NCBI GenBank assembly: GCA_036489775.1
Contig: DASXFC010000070.1
Span: 24,210 to 88,209, forward strand
Direction of reading: 5' to 3'
Length of the DNA stretch: 64,000 nucleotides
DNA from: Bog-473 sp036489775
GTDB lineage: Bacteria; Actinomycetota; Acidimicrobiia; Acidimicrobiales; RAAP-2
Both the position numbers and the translations under genes were made by a program. The notes below the pieces were generated by a model, which saw only the letters and a list, made by a program, of their open reading frames with translations, was not told the DNA's origin and did not search any database. The first letter of the stretch is position 1. Each line of letters opens with the position of its first letter. Of this stretch, positions 59,839 through 64,000 are shown one piece after another.

Positions 59839-61217
59839 CTGGCCCGGAGTTCCTTCAACCGGACGCGGCCACCGGTGCGCAGAACCGCTCGGCTGTAGAT
59901 GCGGGCCGCGAACAAGGCCACCGCGGCGGTCGCAGCCAGCGTGATGAGGACCGAGGCCAGGAACTGCCACCAGGCCACCTGGCCGAGAGACACCAACACC
60001 GACATGGCGAAGGGCGCCGTCAGCGGAATGTAGGCCAGGACCTTGAAGAGGAGGCTCGCGTTCCCCGAGCTGACCTCGGTGATCGAGAAGATGTAGCTGA
60101 TCAGGATCGGAATGCTGAGCGGGAAGGCCAAGGTCTGCACCTGGTCCTGGCGCTCGGCCATGGAGCCCGCCGCCGCGTAGACCCAGCAGTAGAAGGCGTA
60201 ACCCAGGACCAGCCAGCACAACTCGGCCAAGAGGGCGACCGGTTCCGATCCCTTCAGCACATCGGAGCCGACAGCCTTGGCCATGATGAGAGCGAAGGCG
60301 ACGACCACCGTGGCTTGCCCCATGGCCACCAGGCCAATGCCGAGAACCTTGCCACCGAGTAACTGGATCGGACGTACCGCGGCCAGCAGCACCTCGACCA
60401 CCCGGCTCGACTTCTCCTGCATCACACCGATCAAGATCCAGGTGCAGTACTGGGTCAGCATCACGAAGAGCAGGATCAGGCCGACCACCGATCCCGTATT
60501 CACCTTGTGCTTGGAGCCCGAGGTGAGGGTGTGCACGGCGATGGCATGGGCCTGACTCACCGAAGACGTCTGCGCCGGAGTCAGGCCGGCCGATTGGTAG
60601 GCGTGCAGCAGGCCGAAGTACTCCGCCACTTCTTGGACCAGTGTCGGATCAGCCGGCGAGCTGGCGTCGGCCGCCGGCTCGTTCAGCAAGAGCTCGTCGC
60701 CGTTCACGATGGCGAAGGCCAGCGAGTTGTTCCGCAAGTCCTTCTTGGCCTGCGCCAGCGACGGTTCCGCCCTGAAGTGCACGACGTCCTTGTCCGACTT
60801 GGCGGCCGCCTTCACCACCTGTTGGAACTCGGTCGACAGGCTGCCGACCAGGCCCACCTCTTGCGTCGTGTCGCTGCTGTTGCTGCTTTTGTCGAGACTG
60901 GGGATGACGATGGCTGCGGCCACCGCCAGCAGGATCACTACTGTCCCGACCCGGAAGATGCGGCCCCGCACGCGCTCGGTGATTTCACGCATGGCGATAA
61001 TGCCCACATCACCGAAGCGAGCACCGAAATCAGTAGCCCTCGGTACGCGATCGCTCGTTGGCGGCAGTGGACGAGGCGCGGCCGGTACCGAATGCTCGGA
61101 CGGCTCGCCCGACCCGGGCGAGGACGTCGCCTGGGTCCGGCGCCGGGCCCGAGCCCGGAGGCCGACCCGGATGGCCACGACCACGACGAGAACCACGATG
61201 ATGTAGATCGACTTCAC
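59835..61217 (-). CDS. ABC-2 type exporter permease (NatB-like)
   Basis: The 460-residue protein starts at GTG 61217 (GTGA overlap with the ATPase stop). It has an N-terminal helix and basic linker, then the ABC-2 layout: helix near 90-105, a large extracellular loop (about 110-240), and five to six C-terminal helices (LILLFVMLTQYCTWILIGV, EVLLAAVRPIQLLGGKVLG). The motif EKSSRVVEVLLAAVRP is typical of NatB/YhaP-type permeases. The substrate is unknown (sodium, drug or peptide). Confidence 0.9.
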   Translation of the reverse strand: MKSIYIIVVLVVVVAIRVGLRARARRRTQATSSPGSGEPSEHSVPAAPRPLPPTSDRVPRATDFGARFGDVGIIAMREITERVRGRIFRVGTVVILLAVAAAIVIPSLDKSSNSSDTTQEVGLVGSLSTEFQQVVKAAAKSDKDVVHFRAEPSLAQAKKDLRNNSLAFAIVNGDELLLNEPAADASSPADPTLVQEVAEYFGLLHAYQSAGLTPAQTSSVSQAHAIAVHTLTSGSKHKVNTGSVVGLILLFVMLTQYCTWILIGVMQEKSSRVVEVLLAAVRPIQLLGGKVLGIGLVAMGQATVVVAFALIMAKAVGSDVLKGSEPVALLAELCWLVLGYAFYCWVYAAAGSMAERQDQVQTLAFPLSIPILISYIFSITEVSSGNASLLFKVLAYIPLTAPFAMSVLVSLGQVAWWQFLASVLITLAATAAVALFAARIYSRAVLRTGGRVRLKELRAS

Positions 61218-62110
61218 GCCAGTGCCTCCCGGAAGACTTCGGAAAGCCGGCGGCGGCCGAACGAGAACTCGGTCACCCGTCCCTCCCGCCTGGCCGCTTC
61301 GAGCACCTGATCGCTATCGGTCTCCGCGTCGAGCACCAGACGGACCTCACCGCCCGCAACCTGGGAGACGCTGACCCCGGGCAGTGATTGGGCCCACTGG
61401 CCGTCCCGGTCGCCCTCGACCCGGACGATCAAACGCCGCGAACCACTGGTGGCGAGTTCATCGACCGTCCCCGACACCACCAGGTGACCGTGGTCGATGA
61501 TCGTCACCTGTTCGCACAGGTCTTCCACCTGATCGAGTTGATGACTGCTGAAGATCACGCAGCACCCGGCCGCGGCCTGATCGACCAGCACCCGGCCAAT
61601 CGCATCGATGCCGACCGGGTCCAACCCCGAGAGGGGCTCGTCCAAGATGATCAACTCCGGATCGTGCACCAAGGCCGCCGCCAGCTGTACCCGCTGCTGG
61701 TTGCCGTGTGAGAGCACTTCGACCTTGTCGTCACGCCGATCGGCGATCTCGAGGCGTTCGAGCCATTCCTGCGTCGCCTGGGCGGCATCGTGCGAGGTCA
61801 TGCCATGCAGGCGCCCGAGGTACTCGACCTGCTCCCCCACATGCATGCCCGGGTACAGGCCCCGTTCCTCGGGCATGTAGCCGAAACGCCGGCGCAGCTT
61901 CTGGTCCACCGGCCGGCCGTTCCAGCGGACATTGCCACCGTCGAGGTGGGTCAAACCGAAGATGGCCCGCATGGTGGTGGTCTTGCCCGCTCCGTTGGGA
62001 CCGAGAAAGCCGACCACGTGTCCCGAAGGTACGTCGAATGACAGCTTGTCGAGCGCCACGACATTCCCGTAACGCCGGGACAGATCGTTCAGCTCAAGCA
62101 CCGCGGACAC
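61214..62110 (-). CDS. ABC transporter ATPase (NatA-like)
   Basis: The 298-residue ATPase shows FLGPNGAGKTTTMRAIFG (Walker A), GYMPEERGLYPGM (Q-loop region), LSHGNQQRVQLAAALV (signature) and LIILDEPLSGLDPVG (Walker B). The C-terminal extension (200-298) is the domain often seen in NatA/bacitracin-type exporters. It starts at GTG 62110 and is coupled to the permease gene by GTGA. It energises export with that permease. Confidence 0.94.
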   Translation of the reverse strand: MSAVLELNDLSRRYGNVVALDKLSFDVPSGHVVGFLGPNGAGKTTTMRAIFGLTHLDGGNVRWNGRPVDQKLRRRFGYMPEERGLYPGMHVGEQVEYLGRLHGMTSHDAAQATQEWLERLEIADRRDDKVEVLSHGNQQRVQLAAALVHDPELIILDEPLSGLDPVGIDAIGRVLVDQAAAGCCVIFSSHQLDQVEDLCEQVTIIDHGHLVVSGTVDELATSGSRRLIVRVEGDRDGQWAQSLPGVSVSQVAGGEVRLVLDAETDSDQVLEAARREGRVTEFSFGRRRLSEVFREALA

Positions 62111-62119
62111 GGCGTGACG

Positions 62120-62326
62120 CTACCTGGGACGGAGATGGGAAGGCTGGACTGTCGTTGGCATCAGCGAGCAGGACCGCCAACACAGCCGATGCGGGAACTG
62201 ATCGATTGGGGAGGAATCGAGAGGCAGACGTTCCAGTTCCAGGTACGCGTCCACCATCGCTTCGTCGTGAAGCAGATTCGGTTCGCCGAGCTGATCGAAC
62301 CACCAATCGGCTGCGGCGGAGACCTC
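62120..62326 (-). other. open reading frame in frame after the AHSA1 stop, possible extension remnant
   Basis: After the AHSA1-gene TAG the same frame stays open for 68 codons. It begins protein-like (ADWWFDQLGEPNLL, then MVDAYLELERLPLDSS) and ends at a TAG at 62120. The only in-frame ATG is at 62257. A separate small gene, or a formerly longer AHSA1 protein truncated by the TAG, are both possible; there is no Shine-Dalgarno before the ATG. Low confidence. Confidence 0.3.
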
Positions 62327-62851
62327 CTATTCTCCTAGCGGCTCCATCGACAACCTGGCGTAGACCGGGCGGAGTTGCCGCCACCGTGCCTGCCAATCTC
62401 CCTGCTCCCGTTCGGCCAGAAAGGAGGCGAGGTCTTCGAGATGCACCTGCCACCCCGCGCCATAGTCCGAGAGGTTCTCTCTCGTGAGGCGTCGATCCTC
62501 GATCGCCAAACGAGTCTTCTCGCCCTCCGACGTGAGCACGACCACTATCTCAGCTTCGTCAGATGCCCCAGGCTTCATCGTGACCTTCAGGCGATGTGGT
62601 GCCTCGCATACATCGATGCGTCCCGGACCTTCATCGGTGCTGATGAAGCGAGCAAAGATCATGCCGCCGACCCGGAGGTCACCCTCGACGATGGCGAACC
62701 ACCGGCCCAGCCGATCCGGATCCGTGATGGCTGACCACAGGTCTTCGATATCGGTGTCGTAGACCTCTTCCATGCGGATCGCTCCCCGACCAGCTTCGAG
62801 GAGGTGCAAACTCCCCCTCACCGTTGGTTCGACCTGCTGAGTGTTGGTCAT
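62327..62851 (-). CDS. SRPBCC/AHSA1-family protein
   Basis: ATG 62851 (MTNTQQVEPTVRG) overlaps the ArsR stop (TGATG) and gives 174 residues. The START-like fold of AHSA1 proteins is shown by MEEVYDTDIEDLWSAITDPD, GRWFAIVEGDLRVGG and the terminal GWQVHLEDLASFL. Such genes very often pair with an ArsR regulator. The biochemical role, probably binding a small hydrophobic ligand, is unknown. Confidence 0.9.
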   Translation of the reverse strand: MTNTQQVEPTVRGSLHLLEAGRGAIRMEEVYDTDIEDLWSAITDPDRLGRWFAIVEGDLRVGGMIFARFISTDEGPGRIDVCEAPHRLKVTMKPGASDEAEIVVVLTSEGEKTRLAIEDRRLTRENLSDYGAGWQVHLEDLASFLAEREQGDWQARWRQLRPVYARLSMEPLGE

Positions 62852-63174
62852 CACGCACTCCTTCGTGCTCTCTTGCCGCGAGCGATTTCGGTGTGGAGGG
62901 CATCGAGACGGTTTGCCCACAGTCCTCGGTATCGGCTCAACCATTCATCGAGCTCAGCGAGGGGTTCGGTGCGGATGCTGTACACACGCCACTGCGCCTG
63001 CTGTTCGACGTCAACCAGCCCGGCCTCGCGCAAGACCCGCAGGTGTCGCGAGACGCCGGGTCGGGCAATCGGCAATTGCGCCGCCAGCTCGTTCACCGTG
63101 GCCGGACGCTCCCGCAACACCTCGAGTACCGTGCGGCGGCTGGGGTCCGACAGGGCATTCAGCACCGCATCCAC
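62851..63174 (-). CDS. ArsR-family transcriptional regulator
   Basis: The 107-residue winged helix starts best at GTG 63174 (VDAVLNALSDPSRRTVLEVL), seven bases after a -10 element, implying a leaderless transcript; GTG 63180 is an alternative. The recognition helix is in ELAAQLPIARPGVSRHLRVL. No metal-binding Cys motif is seen, so a non-metal signal or constitutive repression is likely. It regulates itself and the AHSA1 gene, probably through the dyad in its promoter. Confidence 0.9.
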   Translation of the reverse strand: MDAVLNALSDPSRRTVLEVLRERPATVNELAAQLPIARPGVSRHLRVLREAGLVDVEQQAQWRVYSIRTEPLAELDEWLSRYRGLWANRLDALHTEIARGKRARRSA

Positions 63175-63180
63175 GGACAC

Positions 63181-63218
63181 TATGTAACCAGATCGGTACG
63201 TATCCGTCAAGGTACATA
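63181..63218 (-). promoter_or_regulatory. ArsR-AHSA1 promoter with overlapping dyad
   Basis: On the minus strand, TTGACG (63210-63205) and TTACAT (63187-63182) are separated by exactly 17 bases, and the predicted start falls on the GTG at 63174. An imperfect dyad TATGTACC / GGTTACATA flanks and covers both elements, suiting ArsR autorepression. Confidence 0.65.
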
Positions 63219-63293
63219 GCATTCTGACTTCGGACGCTTACAATGGACGCTGCCGGGACAACCCCTTCCGCTCGTGAGCGAAGGGTTGTGGGA

Positions 63294-63791
63294 ATGTTCA
63301 ACCGTCGGCTGTCGCTGGGGATCAGTGCCGTAGGGATCGCCATTGCCGTGGCCTTTGTTCCAGCAGGAACCTCCTGGGCCTCGTCGCACAAGACGCACCA
63401 GAAGTCGCATCACAAGGCCAAGGCCAAAACAACTGGCGTGGCGAGCTGTCCCTCTGCCTCTGTTGTGGGCACTCCTGCCGGCACTACCTATACCGGTCCG
63501 ACGACAGAACAAGCCGCCGAGAAGGGATGGATCGTTTGTGACTACAGCGCACAAGGACAGATCTCACTGACGGTCAGCCTGTATACAATTGACGATTCCC
63601 TCCGGTCCATCAGCTCCAACGCCGCGGCCACCCCGAAGAAGGTTTCAGGCATCGGCAATGCCGCATCCCATTACGGCACCATCGTCTTCGTCCAACGCGA
63701 CTCGGCGCCGAGCTTCAGCGTCATCGACGATTCGGGAAACCTGACGCTGAGCCAGACCGAGGCGATCGCCAAGACAATCGTCGCCGGCTAA
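63294..63791 (+). CDS. small secreted protein of unknown function
   Basis: ATG 63294 (MFNRRLSLGISAVGIAIAV) gives 165 residues; a longer frame from 63243 adds residues before the signal peptide. The signal peptide runs to about residue 31 (TSWASS), followed by a Lys/His-rich linker (HKTHQKSHHKAKAK) and a folded domain with two Cys (SCPSAS, VCDYSA) that could form a disulfide. It shares the 75-base gap region with the ArsR promoter, divergently. I do not recognise the family. Confidence 0.75.
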   Translation: MFNRRLSLGISAVGIAIAVAFVPAGTSWASSHKTHQKSHHKAKAKTTGVASCPSASVVGTPAGTTYTGPTTEQAAEKGWIVCDYSAQGQISLTVSLYTIDDSLRSISSNAAATPKKVSGIGNAASHYGTIVFVQRDSAPSFSVIDDSGNLTLSQTEAIAKTIVAG

Positions 63792-63792
63792 T

Positions 63793-63810
63793 CGGCGGAA
63801 CGTTCCACCG
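63793..63810. promoter_or_regulatory. palindrome after the secreted-protein gene
   Basis: GGAACGTTCC (63797-63806) is a perfect 10-bp palindrome flanked by CGG/CCG, starting two bases after the stop. No T-run follows, so a terminator role is weak; it may be an operator for the next gene. Confidence 0.3.
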
Positions 63811-63926
63811 GCGCACACGATCCTGGCCGCCGACGTTGTGACACTCAGTCGTAAATTAAAGGGCTCCTCGCTAGATCGTGTGGATAGGCCCACCGGCTTC
63901 TGACAGCCTGTGACCCGTGCCGGCAG

Positions 63927-64000
63927 ATGGCCGGAACGGTCGACGGGGAGATGGAGCTGGTGGACGATCTGGACCTGTTCAAGATGTTCGGGGCGGCCCT
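63927..64000 (+). CDS. start of an unidentified gene, cut by the window end
   Basis: From ATG 63927 (MAGTVDGEMELVDDLDLFKM) the frame is open to the window end; ATG 63951 after GGGGAG is an alternative start. Only about 24 residues are visible, an acidic amphipathic stretch, so no family can be named. Confidence 0.4.
   Translation, partial: MAGTVDGEMELVDDLDLFKMFGAA

Noticed and set aside
1..64000. CRISPR array or insertion sequences
   Set aside because: No spaced direct repeats, transposase genes or terminal inverted repeats were seen; the repeats present are all within coding sequences.

Overview
The window is about 64 kb of high-GC DNA, almost fully coding, with many 1-4 base stop/start overlaps. 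It looks actinobacterial, and I infer class Acidimicrobiia. The best evidence is a housekeeping block whose order (HAD phosphatase, tlyA, nadK, recN, pyrG, NUDIX, xerD, scpA, scpB, rluB, cmk) matches the Mycobacterium tuberculosis Rv1692-Rv1712 neighbourhood. An L,D-transpeptidase with GYWLVASDGG-type repeats supports this. I saw no rRNA, tRNA, CRISPR array or insertion sequence.

Region 1 (1-18,173) is an extracellular contractile injection system (eCIS), a phage-tail-like particle without capsid or terminase genes. Leftward from 13,516 it encodes a LuxR-type regulator, a DUF4255 (Pvc16-like) terminator protein, sheath, tube, tail-assembly-like protein, DUF6760-like small protein, a large DUF4157 protein with HELTH motif, second tube, LysM hub protein, VgrG-like spike, gp25, gpJ-like and gpI-like baseplate proteins, and a double zinc-ribbon protein cut by the window edge. 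A PAAR-like tip protein lies on the opposite strand. The AAA+ ATPase and a membrane protein with Ig-like domains and a threonine-rich tail form a second leftward unit. No tape-measure or tail-fibre gene is visible, so the cluster probably continues to the left.

Region 2 (18,299-41,701) is core metabolism and chromosome maintenance. It holds a nucleosidase, an acyltransferase, a shikimate/tyrosine set (aroH, tyrA and an aroA-cmk fusion), two TlyA-type methyltransferase genes, rluB, scpAB, divergent trpS, a site-2 protease, a DksA-like protein, xerD, NUDIX, pyrG, recN, nadK, tlyA, a histone-H1-like protein behind a strong palindrome, a HAD phosphatase, an acyl-CoA dehydrogenase and a branched-chain 2-oxoacid dehydrogenase (E1 alpha, E1 beta, E2).

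Region 3 (41,954-59,838) is envelope and accessory. It carries the L,D-transpeptidase, an alpha/beta hydrolase, and a TetR-regulated locus. That locus has a leftward operon (TetR, GH3 beta-glucosidase, a membrane-anchored secreted protein, an anchored substrate-binding protein, and a 1719-residue ABC/MFS fusion) and a rightward operon (two esterase/hydrolase genes and a GH78 alpha-L-rhamnosidase). Together these suggest uptake and trimming of rhamnose/glucose-decorated compounds.

Region 4 (59,835-64,000) has a NatAB-like ABC exporter, an ArsR/AHSA1 pair with a probable leaderless promoter, a small secreted protein and the start of another gene. The points most worth following are the five-module transporter fusion, the eCIS accessory proteins, the glycoside locus and the palindrome upstream of the histone-like gene.
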